Origin: Bacteroidia bacterium | GTDB lineage: Bacteria; Bacteroidota; Bacteroidia; CAILMK01; JBBDIG01 | Assembly: GCA_040880525.1 (NCBI GenBank) | Contig: JBBDIG010000016.1 | Location: 1-64,000 of the forward strand | Direction: 5' to 3' | DNA length: 64,000 bases | Shown: one piece after another, positions 8,890 to 17,974 of the stretch | Layout of the letters: every line of letters starts with the position of its first letter | How positions within the stretch are numbered: position 1 is the stretch's first letter | Notes under the pieces: generated by a model | Told to the model about the DNA's origin: nothing | The model's database searches: none | What the model saw: only the letters and a program-made list of their open reading frames with translations | Translations under genes and position numbers: made by a program

Positions 8890-8985
8890 ATGAAAGATCC
8901 ACATAATAACACTTTAGCCAAACAATTCATACTATTCTTTTTAGTTTTACTGTTGATTCCGGGAATGGCTTATTCCCAGGGCTAA
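8890..8985 (+). pseudogene. N-terminal stub of a secreted protein
   Basis: A 31-residue ORF encodes a polar start (MKDPHNNTLAK), a hydrophobic core and a signal-peptidase-like end GMAYSQG, then stops. This is a signal peptide without a mature protein. With the unrelated C-terminal remnant at 7585-7731 it may represent the two ends of one lost gene, each kept in a different unit of the duplication. Confidence 0.35.
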
Positions 8986-9017
8986 TGAAATGAAAATGGT
9001 TCGTAAAAAATTCTTCT

Positions 9018-9740
9018 ATGACAAACACTATTAAACTTTCAGTTTTTGCATTTGTCTTTTGCTTACATTGGTGCTATACTCAAGCACAAAATGAAAAATT
9101 TTATGTGTCCCAGGAATTGGGCATTACCAATACCGGAATGATATTAACTAAAATGGCTTTGACTAAGGCTAAAGCAAAGAACCAATTAAATTTGGCTCCC
9201 AGCATAAGGTTGAAATTATACATTCCTCATTTCCTGGATTCAGCCTATTTCTTTGTAACCGGGATAGAATTATTAAATACGGATAACTCAATATTTATTC
9301 AGTCAAGATCGGCAAATTTTGGTTGCCTTATTAACAAAGATGATTTACTGCAAATTACCTATTCAACAGTTAGTATTCCTGTATATATTGCCCGCATGGT
9401 GCCCGTAAATGCAAGTACTGCCCTTATGTTTGCGACAGGTTTTGAGGTTCATTTTAACTATAATCATAACTATAATATATATTCATTCTTAAGATGTCCC
9501 ATAGGGTTTCCTGATGCCGGGGAAGCACTAAGAAAAATTCAGGTTTTTGGTTCTTTATCATTTACCCTTGAACGTCAGATCAACAATAGGGCATATATTT
9601 ATACTAGTGTTGACGGAGGTATATCTTTGAGAGAAACTCTTGTCCAAAACAGCGGTGATTATGCTCCCCTTTCTTACATATCCAACACGCATAGTTATGA
9701 ATCCGGAATTGTCTTTGGTTTTCGCTATGCCATTTATTAA
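9018..9740 (+). CDS. Outer-membrane beta-barrel protein, paralogue 2
   Basis: The 240-residue product has a signal peptide ending near YTQAQ and the same small-barrel layout as 7714-8433, with the same final strand VFGFRYAIY. The region around 9165-9559 appears identical to 7861-8255. The first 140 bases and the C-terminal 150 bases differ by many substitutions, including RAYIYTSVDG against KTNVYAGVDG. Selection or conversion therefore acts unevenly along the gene. Both copies are followed by the phrase AAGTCGCGAA. Its function is unknown. Confidence 0.65.
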   Translation: MTNTIKLSVFAFVFCLHWCYTQAQNEKFYVSQELGITNTGMILTKMALTKAKAKNQLNLAPSIRLKLYIPHFLDSAYFFVTGIELLNTDNSIFIQSRSANFGCLINKDDLLQITYSTVSIPVYIARMVPVNASTALMFATGFEVHFNYNHNYNIYSFLRCPIGFPDAGEALRKIQVFGSLSFTLERQINNRAYIYTSVDGGISLRETLVQNSGDYAPLSYISNTHSYESGIVFGFRYAIY

Positions 9741-10075
9741 GTCGCGAACAGCCATAAATTCTTATGCCTGTGCCTGCAAGCTCTAACGGGCAGCAGGTGG
9801 AATGCCAGACGGTGATCAAGATTACGATGCTTGAATCGAAGATCAATAAGGGAAAAATAAATATCGTCAAAAAGCTTCCCGTCATCTTATGAAAGCTTTT
9901 ATATAAACTCTTTGTGAAGCCCAGAGATGCGATCGGCACTGAACCTGTTCTTCCTCCATTTCTTCTATTAAAATTCCAGTAGAGCAATTAATTAAACCAA
10001 TATTTTTTACTATAAATAAATTTAAAAACCAATAAATTAAAATCTTACAATTATACTAATCCTTGCAGATATTAT
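9741..10075. other. Intergenic region with a 42-codon ORF (9764-9892)
   Basis: The + strand ORF at 9764-9892 starts MPVPASSNGQQV and ends KKLPVIL. It resembles the end of a degraded gene more than a start, and I recognise no family. The rest is AT-rich spacer before the convergent end of rdgB. Confidence 0.25.
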
Positions 10076-10666
10076 TCATTTTTTCCCGCCTAAAGAACTA
10101 AGGAAATCCAGCATTTTTTGCAATGCCCTGCCCCGGTGGCTGATCGCATTTTTTTCCTGCATTGTCATTTCTGAGAATGTGCGCTGCTGTCCTTTGGGAA
10201 TGAATACCGGGTCATAGCCAAAGCCCTTGCGACCCCTCCGGCTGGTGGTTATGTTGCCTGCAGTCATTCCCTCGAAAAGATGTTCCCTGCCTTCGAGAAT
10301 CAGCGCGAATACCGAACGAAAGCGGGCCGTACGGTCAGCATGAGGTTCCAGCCGGCTGAGCAGCAGCGATACATTGTCATCAAAAGTGGCTGCCGGGCCT
10401 GCATAGCGTGCGGAGTAAACGCCCGGATCTCCATTCAGGGCCGCTACTTCCAGCCCGGTATCATCAGCGAAGCAATCCATCCCGAATCTCGCATGGATGT
10501 ATTGCGCCTTTTGCAGGGCATTCTCCTCAAGCGTTTCATAGTCTTCAGGGATGGTTCCTTCAAAATCTACGTCTGCCAGGCTCAGCAGTTCAAAGCCGGC
10601 CGGGAATGCGTCTCTTACTTCCTGAAGCTTATGCGCATTATTGGTGGCAAAAAGCAGCTTTTTCAT
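10076..10666 (-). CDS. rdgB: XTP/dITP diphosphatase (RdgB/HAM1 family)
   Basis: This 196-residue cytosolic enzyme hydrolyses non-canonical purine nucleoside triphosphates (ITP, XTP, dITP) to monophosphates and so keeps them out of DNA and RNA. It has the family signature residues: LFATNNAHKLQEV at the N-terminus, ADDTGLEV, GVYSARYAG and GFGYDPVF. The start at 10666 (MKKLLFATNN) is set by the family and by the one-base overlap with the upstream gene's stop (TAATG), which suggests translational coupling. The longer ORF start at 10711 lies within the upstream gene. Confidence 0.95.
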   Translation of the reverse strand: MKKLLFATNNAHKLQEVRDAFPAGFELLSLADVDFEGTIPEDYETLEENALQKAQYIHARFGMDCFADDTGLEVAALNGDPGVYSARYAGPAATFDDNVSLLLSRLEPHADRTARFRSVFALILEGREHLFEGMTAGNITTSRRGRKGFGYDPVFIPKGQQRTFSEMTMQEKNAISHRGRALQKMLDFLSSLGGKK

Positions 10667-11214
10667 TATTTGCTTTTTTTGGCAGGAAACATTATCTGCA
10701 GCCATTCCCAAAGCAGCCGCTTCCGCTGCTTATCGTTAGCGGTTTTCGTGAGATCCCAAACGCAAAGCAACTGCAAGTCCGGCAAGTCATACAGACCGGG
10801 TTTGGCAATACCTTCCGGGAGGCGGTCTGCTTCCAGACCCAGGGTAATAACCTGCCGCGAATCTCCAATGGCTTCAGCAAAATCAAAATTGCTGCTCTCA
10901 GCGATATTGATCAGTTTCACTTGTTTCATATCAAGCTTAACTGCGGATAAAACCTTCATCAGAAAATTCTTGTCCTTTGCTGGCATTTGCTGCTGGCCTG
11001 GATACGTCATCAGCACACGGATGACAGGTGTTGCCACGGCAGACGGCATGAATGGTTTCTTTGCTAAACCAGGAGCGGAAGCCGGAGGTTTATCACTATC
11101 CGGTTCCTGTGAAGTAATTTTGGCGGGCACAGGCTGCACATGATAAATGTCTTCAGTAAAGAAACCGGCAAGAAATTCTGGTGAATCAGCGAGCAGTGAA
11201 AAATTCTTCTTCAT
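10666..11214 (-). CDS. Uncharacterised protein coupled to rdgB (weak resemblance to a HolD-like fold)
   Basis: The 182-residue product starts at 11214 (MKKNFSLLADSP); the longer ORF start is unlikely. It has a proline/alanine-rich low-complexity stretch (about residues 30-65) followed by a compact alpha/beta domain with VIRVLMTYPG, VKLINIAES, QVITLGLEADRLP and, at the end, a helix with KQRKRLLWEWLQ. The last pattern (LG then a helix with KR..LW) recalls the DNA polymerase III psi subunit/uracil-glycosylase-like fold, but this is only an impression. Its stop overlaps the rdgB start by one base, so the two are very likely co-translated. That pairing hints at a role near nucleotide or DNA quality control. 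Confidence 0.6.
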   Translation of the reverse strand: MKKNFSLLADSPEFLAGFFTEDIYHVQPVPAKITSQEPDSDKPPASAPGLAKKPFMPSAVATPVIRVLMTYPGQQQMPAKDKNFLMKVLSAVKLDMKQVKLINIAESSNFDFAEAIGDSRQVITLGLEADRLPEGIAKPGLYDLPDLQLLCVWDLTKTANDKQRKRLLWEWLQIMFPAKKSK

Positions 11215-11270
11215 AAAATTGATTATTTTTAATATCTTGAAACCCAAAAAAGGCATAAAATATTAACGAC

Positions 11271-12329
11271 ATGAGTTACCCAATCACAATCAAAAAGACA
11301 ACCCAATCCAAACATTCTGACGAAGTAATGCAGAATGTTGATTTTGGAAAAGTGTTCTCCGACCACATGCTTGTGGCGGACTATAATGAAAATGGCTGGC
11401 AAGGTATACATATTGTGCCTTACCAGGAAATCAGCCTTAGCCCGGCAGTTTCTGCCATTCATTACGGGCAATCGGTTTTCGAGGGAATGAAAGCTTATGC
11501 CGACAAAGACGGCCATCCCCTTCTGTTTCGCCCTGCAGAAAACTGGAAGCGCATGAACAGATCAGCCGAGCGCATGTGCATGCCGGAGGTGCCTAAAGAA
11601 ATATTCCTGGATGGGCTGCGGGAACTGATCCAAATAGACAAACATTGGGTTCCGCGCAACGAAGGCAGCTCGCTCTATATCAGGCCGTTCATGTTCGCCA
11701 CTGATGATTTCATTGGGATACGTCCTTCGCAGAATTACCGGTTCATGATATTCTGCTGCCCGGTAAACGCCTATTACCCGGAACCCATCAGGGTGAAGAT
11801 TGAAACTGAATACTCGCGGGCATGCCAGGGAGGAGGCGGCTACGCTAAGGCAGCCGGCAATTATGGCCAGGCACTCTATCCGGCTCATCTTGCCCAAAAG
11901 GAGGGATACCGCCAGTTGATATGGACAGATGCCTGCGATCATAAATATATTGAAGAATCCGGCACCATGAACATCTTCTTTCAGATCGGAAATTCAATTG
12001 TGACGCCTGAAGCCGGAGGTACCATCCTGGAAGGAATAACCCGCGACAGCGCTATTGCCCTTATGAAAGATCATGGAATTGATGTGCAGATCCGGAATGT
12101 GAGCGTTGATGAAATTACTGCTGCCTACAACCAGGGCGAACTTTTGGATGCCTTTGGCACCGGCACTGCCGCCACTATTGCCCAGATCTCTGCGATTGGT
12201 TATAATGACCATGATATGATTCTGCGGGATGCTAAAACCCGTGAGATCTCAAACTGGTTGCTCAAAACACTGGAGGAAATAAAACGGGGAACGGCTGAAG
12301 ATAAATGGGGCTGGATAGAACCGGTGTAA
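11271..12329 (+). CDS. ilvE: Branched-chain amino acid aminotransferase
   Basis: This PLP enzyme transfers the amino group between glutamate and the keto acids of leucine, isoleucine and valine. The 352 residues match the longer (eukaryote-like, class II) BCAT type. Visible motifs are AIHYGQSVFEGMKAY, the PLP lysine in GGGYAKAAGNYG (Lys193), and YIEESGTMNIFF near residues 224-235. It is divergent from the rdgB pair, with 56 bases between the starts that must hold both promoters. It is transcribed alone. Confidence 0.95.
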   Translation: MSYPITIKKTTQSKHSDEVMQNVDFGKVFSDHMLVADYNENGWQGIHIVPYQEISLSPAVSAIHYGQSVFEGMKAYADKDGHPLLFRPAENWKRMNRSAERMCMPEVPKEIFLDGLRELIQIDKHWVPRNEGSSLYIRPFMFATDDFIGIRPSQNYRFMIFCCPVNAYYPEPIRVKIETEYSRACQGGGGYAKAAGNYGQALYPAHLAQKEGYRQLIWTDACDHKYIEESGTMNIFFQIGNSIVTPEAGGTILEGITRDSAIALMKDHGIDVQIRNVSVDEITAAYNQGELLDAFGTGTAATIAQISAIGYNDHDMILRDAKTREISNWLLKTLEEIKRGTAEDKWGWIEPV

Positions 12330-12746
12330 CAGTATTTTCATAAAGTCCGGGTTCGCTCCTCAAGGCTTCATGGTTTGGGTTTCACAAGTTCCTAAGCCAC
12401 ATTGACATTTCCTGTATTAAATTAGGATTAAAAATGCTCAAAAACCACGTGTTCAATTTTAATGGTAAATGTATTTTAACTTTAACATTTATTAAACCAG
12501 ATGTGGCAGATTCTATTGAAGAATAATTTGTTCAATAAAAACGATCGTATATCCTCAAGCTAAGCCAAATTCATTGTTGACCAGCCAAATCAGAATTATT
12601 TCTATTCGCTCACTGATTCATTGTTTTGGATCCCTTCAAAAAATATTTTTGTTCCCAACCAAAGGTCAGCATTAAATTCAAACCATTCCCTACATTTACC
12701 TGACGATCAAAATGATCATTACATTTCAAAACCTAAATAATTTACC
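12330..12746. other. Intergenic region with a possible nucleoside diphosphate kinase remnant
   Basis: Most of this AT-rich gap shows nothing recognisable. At 12434-12526 a 30-codon ORF on the + strand reads LTLTFIKPDVADS before a stop. This recalls the conserved N-terminus of nucleoside diphosphate kinase (TFTMIKPDAV). It could be a truncated ndk remnant or chance. The promoter of the patatin gene should lie near 12690-12740. Confidence 0.3.
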
Positions 12747-14015
12747 ATGAAAGCGACACAATTCACGGAACATGCAGAAGTGCTGAAAGTCATAGACAGC
12801 TTAAAGAAAGCTGGCATCCGGCAGAAGAAATTTACAGACATCGCAGATGATGAGGGCCTTCAGTACGTAGACCTTGTAATGGAAGGCGGGGGTGTACTGG
12901 GCATCGCCCTGGTAGGATTTGTTTATGTGCTGGAGGAGATGGGGATCCGCTTCCTGAAGATGGGCGGAGCCTCAGCCGGGTCAATCAATGCGATGCTGAT
13001 GGCGGCTGCCGGCCCCATCAATGAGCGCAAATCTGCCTGGATCACTGAGAAGCTGGCCAACAAAAACCTGGGCGAATTGGTGGATGGCGACAATGACGCC
13101 AAAGACTTTGTAAAAGCCCTGCTTGAAAAGTCAAAGACCATAAAAATGATGTGGAAGGGATGGCAGGTAATTGATAATTTCAATGAAGATTTCGGGCTGA
13201 ACCCTGGCGATAATTTCCATGAATGGCTATCAGGAATGCTTAGGGAGAAAGGAGTCCATACGATGGCCGACCTCAACAGGATCCGGGAGGAAATGCCTGC
13301 CGGCCTTCGCAACATCCGGAATAACGAACCTTACAAAAATTATAAGAGGCTTGGATTTGTTTCCGCTGATATTACTACTTCCACAAAAACCACCTTTCCG
13401 GAAATGGCTGACCTCTATTGGGCAGATCCGGAGGCCGTAAACCCGGCAGATTTTATCCGTGCCTCAATGTCCATTCCGCTGTTCTTCCATCCGTTCCGTG
13501 TGAAGAATATTCCCACAGGCCCCGGCCAGCGGGATAAGTGGAAGGAAAAATCAGGCTTCCTTGGAAATATTCCTGAGGAGGTATTTTTTATTGATGGCGG
13601 TATGATGAGCAACTTTCCAATTGACTTATTCCACAATTTCAATTCTGTGCCTACCGCGCCAACTTTTGGTGTTAAGCTCGGAGTAGATCGCGTTTCTCCC
13701 AATAACATCAGCAAGTTTCCACAGATGGCGGGCGCCACTTTCGATTCGATCCGCAATGTACATGACTACACTTTCCTGCAAAAGAATCCTGACTACCGCC
13801 ACCTCATCGCCATCATCCGCTATGGAAACCACGACTGGCTGGACTTTTACCTTAGCGATGAAGCCAAAATTGACCTCTTTAAAAACGGAGCTATTTACGC
13901 AGGTGAGTTTTTGCAAACGTTCAACTGGGAAAATTATAAGGATGTCCGCAAGAGCCTGGCAGAAATGAACGTGAAATCTGACAGAATGAAAGGGCAGGCA
14001 GAGGCGAATTCATAA
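12747..14015 (+). CDS. Patatin-like phospholipase
   Basis: The 422-residue product carries the complete catalytic signature of patatin-like serine lipases: oxyanion loop EGGGVLG (residues 46-52), nucleophile elbow GASAG with Ser76, and the dyad aspartate in DGGMMSNFP (Asp283). It has no signal peptide and is probably cytoplasmic or peripheral. These enzymes deacylate phospholipids or other lipids; the precise substrate is unknown. About 40 residues precede the catalytic core. The gene is monocistronic and ends before a strong hairpin shared with the convergent TonB receptor gene. Confidence 0.88.
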   Translation: MKATQFTEHAEVLKVIDSLKKAGIRQKKFTDIADDEGLQYVDLVMEGGGVLGIALVGFVYVLEEMGIRFLKMGGASAGSINAMLMAAAGPINERKSAWITEKLANKNLGELVDGDNDAKDFVKALLEKSKTIKMMWKGWQVIDNFNEDFGLNPGDNFHEWLSGMLREKGVHTMADLNRIREEMPAGLRNIRNNEPYKNYKRLGFVSADITTSTKTTFPEMADLYWADPEAVNPADFIRASMSIPLFFHPFRVKNIPTGPGQRDKWKEKSGFLGNIPEEVFFIDGGMMSNFPIDLFHNFNSVPTAPTFGVKLGVDRVSPNNISKFPQMAGATFDSIRNVHDYTFLQKNPDYRHLIAIIRYGNHDWLDFYLSDEAKIDLFKNGAIYAGEFLQTFNWENYKDVRKSLAEMNVKSDRMKGQAEANS

Positions 14016-14181
14016 TTTTAGTGCTCTTTAATTTATAGCCGGATTATTATTTGTTTAATTAAAAATCATCTGGCCGGATTGGGTTTCAAATTAAGGTTCT
14101 GCTATAAAAATAGTGGAGTATATATCAATGGCTAAAAAGCAAATCCCGGCAGAACCAAATTTTAAATGAATAAAATAAACA

Positions 14182-14233
14182 GGAAAAGAACCGGCAGTTC
14201 CCGTATTATAATTTCCGTGGCCGGTTCTCTTCC
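14182..14233. terminator. Bidirectional hairpin terminator candidate
   Basis: GGAAAAGAACCGGC (14182-14195) is complementary to GCCGGTTCTCTTCC (14220-14233) with one mismatch. The hairpin lies between the convergent patatin and TonB receptor genes, with A/T runs nearby, and could stop transcription from both sides. Confidence 0.6.
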
Positions 14234-14245
14234 TGACTAAAAAAA

Positions 14246-14398
14246 CTAAAATTCAATCTTATAATACATCACCGGTAATAAAGGCAACTGATAAGCATAT
14301 TCTACCTCACCTTTGCGGGCATTATAATAATCATAAAGTTTCGCCTGGCTGTTGGTTACGTTCTGCACATCGAAGCGGAATTCATGGGTAGTGCGTTC
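14246..14398 (-). pseudogene. Out-of-frame C-terminal end of the TonB-dependent receptor
   Basis: On the minus strand, in a different frame from the main ORF, this stretch reads TTHEFRFDVQNVTNSQ and ends VMYYKIEF followed by TAG. That is a typical last pair of strands with the terminal phenylalanine of an outer-membrane barrel. The main ORF ends in NSASMCRT instead. One missing base near 14398 explains both. Confidence 0.8.
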
Positions 14399-16575
14399 CT
14401 TTCTTTCCGGTAGTACACCACGAGGTTAGCCATAAAGAGATCCTCTGCTTTTGCCCCTAAATAATTATTCTCATCCCTAACGGTTTCGCCTTTATGCACG
14501 GAGGCTTCCATATTTACCGGAGTATGATTTTTCCCACCTGCCGCAGTAATTTTCCCGGAGATACCAAGTGTGCGGTTCTTTGAGTGATCGCCCAGGCTGA
14601 ATTCTTTTCCAAAGAGAAGATTGCCTACATAGTTTCCGTTGAAAACCGATTGGCGCCATTTACCATCCAGGGCTTTGTATTCTGAATTGTAGAGAGAAGC
14701 TGTGGCAAGGAAAAAATAACGCTTGGTAAAATAACGCTCCAGCGTAAGTTCAAGGCCATAATTCCTTCCTCCGCCTTCATTTACAAGTGGGAAGTTGGTA
14801 AACCCTTCTGATGAATTTATTAATGAAAAGGGGTTGTCCAAACTATTAGCCACGGGAATATGATAAAGATGCTGATAATAAACTTCTGCTTTTGCCAGAA
14901 GATTCTTGTGCAAAAGATTTTCGTAACTGAGCACATAATGCGCGGCTTTCCCAAAGTCAATATCCCGGTTTGGTTTTCTTCCGAGGCTATCAATAGAAAA
15001 GTAGGTGGTAAGCGATTCCAATTTGCTATGAATACCAAAACCTGCATTTAATGACTGCTTTTCAGTTAACTGCCATTTCAATGCTGTCCGTGGTTCTATG
15101 GAGTTTGTGTTGTTCATCATGAACTGCATATAATGCACCCCGCTCACCAAAGTTAGTTGTTCGGCTATGCGGAATTTCCAGCTTGTAAATGCCTGAAGCT
15201 GCCCGGCATTTCCAGACTGATCCAGCAGGTTGGCCATTCCTCCTTTGTCTTCGTCAAAATATCGCGATCTGAAATCAAATTGATGCAGCGAGTAAATGGC
15301 TCCGATCTGCAATTTATGGCGTGCATTGAGTTTTGTATTAAAAGTAGAAGCCATCCGCCAGGTATACTTATTTAAATAATCGTCATATTTCAATTCTAAT
15401 TCTCCATCTTTCAGTTCCTTATAGTCAAAGCCGCTGCCATTGGTTGAGCCTGAAAAAGTGTTGCGTAAATATGAATTTTCATTAATAGGGAAAAAGTGAT
15501 TAATACCCGCCACGCCCATCCCGGCTTTGTAATTTGAATTGGCGTGTATCAGGTTCTCATTATCTTCATCCTGATCCTGCTGAAAAATATTGCTTTTGCC
15601 TCCGAGACCGAAAACAGAAAAAATACCGGCATTTTTAGTGGGAAACATAAGCTTAAACGAGCCATCCTGGTATTTCGGAATTCCCTGGAAATCTACCAGT
15701 CCGAGGTTGTCCAGAATTGCGAGCGAGGAATAGCGGTAGTTGGCCAGATATGAAGATTTGCCGCCCTTAGCAAAGGGTCCTTCTACCGTGGCATCAATCC
15801 CTATCACGCCTGCACTTACTGAATATTCCCGCTCCTCATTATTTCCGGTGCGCAATTTCATATCAAAAACCCCGGAATAGGCATTGCCATATTCGGGTGC
15901 AAAAGCCCCGGTATAAAAATCAGAATTGGCAAGCATTGCACTGTTCAGAGCATTGATTGGCCCACCGGTTTCGCCTTCGCTGGCAAAATGATTAGGATTG
16001 GGAATCTCCACGCCTTCCAGCCGCCACAAGATGCCCTTAGGCGAGTTTCCCCGGACGATGATATCATTATCGCCCTGAGCATCGCCCGTTACCCCGGCAT
16101 AGGATGAAACCATTCGTGCCGGATCGTTAAAGCTGCCGGCATATCGCTTTGTTTCCTCCACCGAAAATGTGCGGGCACTGATCAGCGCCATTTCATTCAG
16201 TACCTCCGATTTGTCTTTGGTGGCAGTTACTTCTGCAGCCTTCAGCATCACCAGCGATTCCCGGAGATCTATTTCCAGTACCACCTGCTTGCCGCCACCT
16301 ACCTGGATGTTGGGAATTACTTTTTCCTCGTATCCCAGATAGGTAACTCTTATATTGATCCTGCCCGCAGGCACCTCTTCAAGAACGAAATTTCCGTCAA
16401 GGTCAGTAATTGTCCCAATAAGGGGATCAGAATTCAGTACCTGCACATGTGCCCCGATCAAACCTGAGCGGGAATCCAGATCGCGCACGACACCGCGAAC
16501 GGTTTGGGTTACTTTCTGTGCTTGCGCCTGGAAAAAGAATAAACCCGTAAGAAATAAAATAGCAAAAGTTCTCAT
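14356..16575 (-). CDS. TonB-dependent receptor with carboxypeptidase-like domain, frameshifted at the last strands
   Basis: I start at 16575 (MRTFAILFL), where a signal peptide ending QAQAQ begins. A carboxypeptidase-regulatory-like domain follows (about residues 25-105, with GVVRDLDSRSGLIGA and LDGNFVLEEVPAG), then a plug domain with DIIVRGNSPKGILWRLEGV and a long beta-barrel with aromatic-ended strands. Such receptors import large substrates through the outer membrane using TonB energy; no SusD-like partner lies nearby and the substrate is unknown. A single-base loss near 14398 removes the last two strands from the frame. Barrels need the C-terminal strand for assembly, so the gene is either inactive or carries a sequencing error. 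Confidence 0.85.
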   Translation of the reverse strand: MRTFAILFLTGLFFFQAQAQKVTQTVRGVVRDLDSRSGLIGAHVQVLNSDPLIGTITDLDGNFVLEEVPAGRINIRVTYLGYEEKVIPNIQVGGGKQVVLEIDLRESLVMLKAAEVTATKDKSEVLNEMALISARTFSVEETKRYAGSFNDPARMVSSYAGVTGDAQGDNDIIVRGNSPKGILWRLEGVEIPNPNHFASEGETGGPINALNSAMLANSDFYTGAFAPEYGNAYSGVFDMKLRTGNNEEREYSVSAGVIGIDATVEGPFAKGGKSSYLANYRYSSLAILDNLGLVDFQGIPKYQDGSFKLMFPTKNAGIFSVFGLGGKSNIFQQDQDEDNENLIHANSNYKAGMGVAGINHFFPINENSYLRNTFSGSTNGSGFDYKELKDGELELKYDDYLNKYTWRMASTFNTKLNARHKLQIGAIYSLHQFDFRSRYFDEDKGGMANLLDQSGNAGQLQAFTSWKFRIAEQLTLVSGVHYMQFMMNNTNSIEPRTALKWQLTEKQSLNAGFGIHSKLESLTTYFSIDSLGRKPNRDIDFGKAAHYVLSYENLLHKNLLAKAEVYYQHLYHIPVANSLDNPFSLINSSEGFTNFPLVNEGGGRNYGLELTLERYFTKRYFFLATASLYNSEYKALDGKWRQSVFNGNYVGNLLFGKEFSLGDHSKNRTLGISGKITAAGGKNHTPVNMEASVHKGETVRDENNYLGAKAEDLFMANLVVYYRKERNALPMNSASMCRT

Positions 16576-16765
16576 GATTGTCCCGGCAATTATTTTGTTG
16601 ATTTTAATGCTGAGACAATTGAAGTTGAGGATACCCTCCAAGAAAATTCAGGTTTTAAAAGATCACTCTAAATAGACCTTGATATTCCGGTTTTCTGGTG
16701 GATAGTTCCCTTTTTCTGAAATATCGTATAGCTCCCACATTTCAATTTTAATGACGCTTCATATC

Positions 16766-16911
16766 AGTATCCCTGTCCTTCAGGGAAGGGTAAAAAAACG
16801 AACACTCCTTTGCTCAGGGCTTCAGCCCTTTTATATCATCACGGGAATACCGGAAAGGGCTAAAGCCCTGCAAGCGGTTTGGAGCATTTCATTTCCTCCG
16901 ACCTGAAGGAC
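16766..16911. repeat. Nested inverted-repeat element in a gene-free gap
   Basis: The 381-base gap upstream of the TonB receptor contains an inner 17-bp pair of arms (16815-16831 and 16854-16870; CAGGGCTTCAGCCCTTT against its near-perfect complement). An outer pair, TGTCCTTCAGG and CCTGAAGGACG, lies to each side. Repeats with 'GGGCTTCAGCCC' and 'CTGAAGGACGGAGCTCC' are typical scattered intergenic elements of Bacteroidetes. No protein gene is visible. It may act as a terminator or be a non-autonomous mobile repeat. Confidence 0.65.
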
Positions 16912-16956
16912 GGAGCTCCTGATGGAAAAACGGAATTGCTGAAAACACTTTTGTGT

Positions 16957-17865
16957 TTATGCCACAGCGATTGCCTTCTCACGCGCTTTAATGGCTTTCA
17001 CTGTTTTCGCCTTCACCTTGCTGTCGCCAAAGTGGCCCAGCATAGTGGAAAGATTATCCTTCAGATCCTTCCGGTCCACAATATAATCCAGGAATCCATG
17101 CTCCAGCAGGAACTCTGAGCTCTGGAAACCTTTGGGAAGATCACGTCCAATGGTTTCTTTAATTACACGCGGGCCTGCAAATCCAATTAGCGCTCCCGGC
17201 TCGGCAATGTTAATATCGCCCAGCATCGCAAAAGATGCCGTTACTCCGCCTGTAGTCGGATCCGTAAGAATGGAGATGTACGGAATCTTTTGACGGTCAA
17301 GCAGCGCAAGCTTAGCAGAGGTCTTGGCCATTTGCATCAGGCTATGAGCGGCTTCCATCATCCTGGCCCCACCCGACTTGGAGATCATGATAAAAGGAAA
17401 TTTCTTCTTTAGTGAAAAATCTATGGCCCGGGCAATTTTCTCTCCCACCACTGCGCCCATAGATCCACCGATAAATGAAAAGTCCATGGCACCCACCACA
17501 ATATCCACCCCGTTAAGTTTACCGTGCGCGGTGCGGATTGCATCCGTAAGATGCGACTTGGCCTGCGCCTCCTTCAGCCGTTCATTATATGGCTTCTTAT
17601 CGGTAAAATGCAGGGGATCGGCTGAAGCAAGATCCTTGTTCAACTCCCGGAATTCCTGATCGTCAAATAGTATCTGGAAATATTCAATGGAATTGATACG
17701 GAAGTGGTAGTTGCAGGCGCTGCATACGTAAAGGTTGTCTTTCAATTCCTTTGTGGTGATGCGGCTGTCGCAGGCAGGGCATTTTGACCACAAACCGTCA
17801 GGCGTCTCCTTTTTGTCTTTGGTGGCAGTTACAATACCTTCTTTTACTCGCTTAAACCAGCTCAT
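16957..17865 (-). CDS. accD: Acetyl-CoA carboxylase carboxyltransferase subunit beta
   Basis: AccD forms, with AccA, the carboxyltransferase that makes malonyl-CoA for fatty acid synthesis. The N-terminal zinc ribbon has four cysteines (C29, C32, C48, C51), followed by the crotonase-fold carboxyltransferase domain with [17 protein letters not shown] and [11 protein letters not shown]. The length of 302 residues is normal. It lies 109 bases downstream of the aldolase gene on the same strand, so the two may share transcription. accA is not in the window. Confidence 0.96.
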   Translation of the reverse strand: MSWFKRVKEGIVTATKDKKETPDGLWSKCPACDSRITTKELKDNLYVCSACNYHFRINSIEYFQILFDDQEFRELNKDLASADPLHFTDKKPYNERLKEAQAKSHLTDAIRTAHGKLNGVDIVVGAMDFSFIGGSMGAVVGEKIARAIDFSLKKKFPFIMISKSGGARMMEAAHSLMQMAKTSAKLALLDRQKIPYISILTDPTTGGVTASFAMLGDINIAEPGALIGFAGPRVIKETIGRDLPKGFQSSEFLLEHGFLDYIVDRKDLKDNLSTMLGHFGDSKVKAKTVKAIKAREKAIAVA

Positions 17866-17974
17866 AGTATGATTTCGGTTGATGAAATAATATATTGCAG
17901 CCGGCCAGTTTTAGGAGTGCCTGTTTCTGCCCGGTTGCATTTTATGTGGGTGCTCGTGTTATCGTCTTCTGAGA

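Noticed and set aside
10280-11143. 287-codon + strand ORF
   Set aside because: It lies antisense to rdgB and its coupled partner, both of which have clear coding character.
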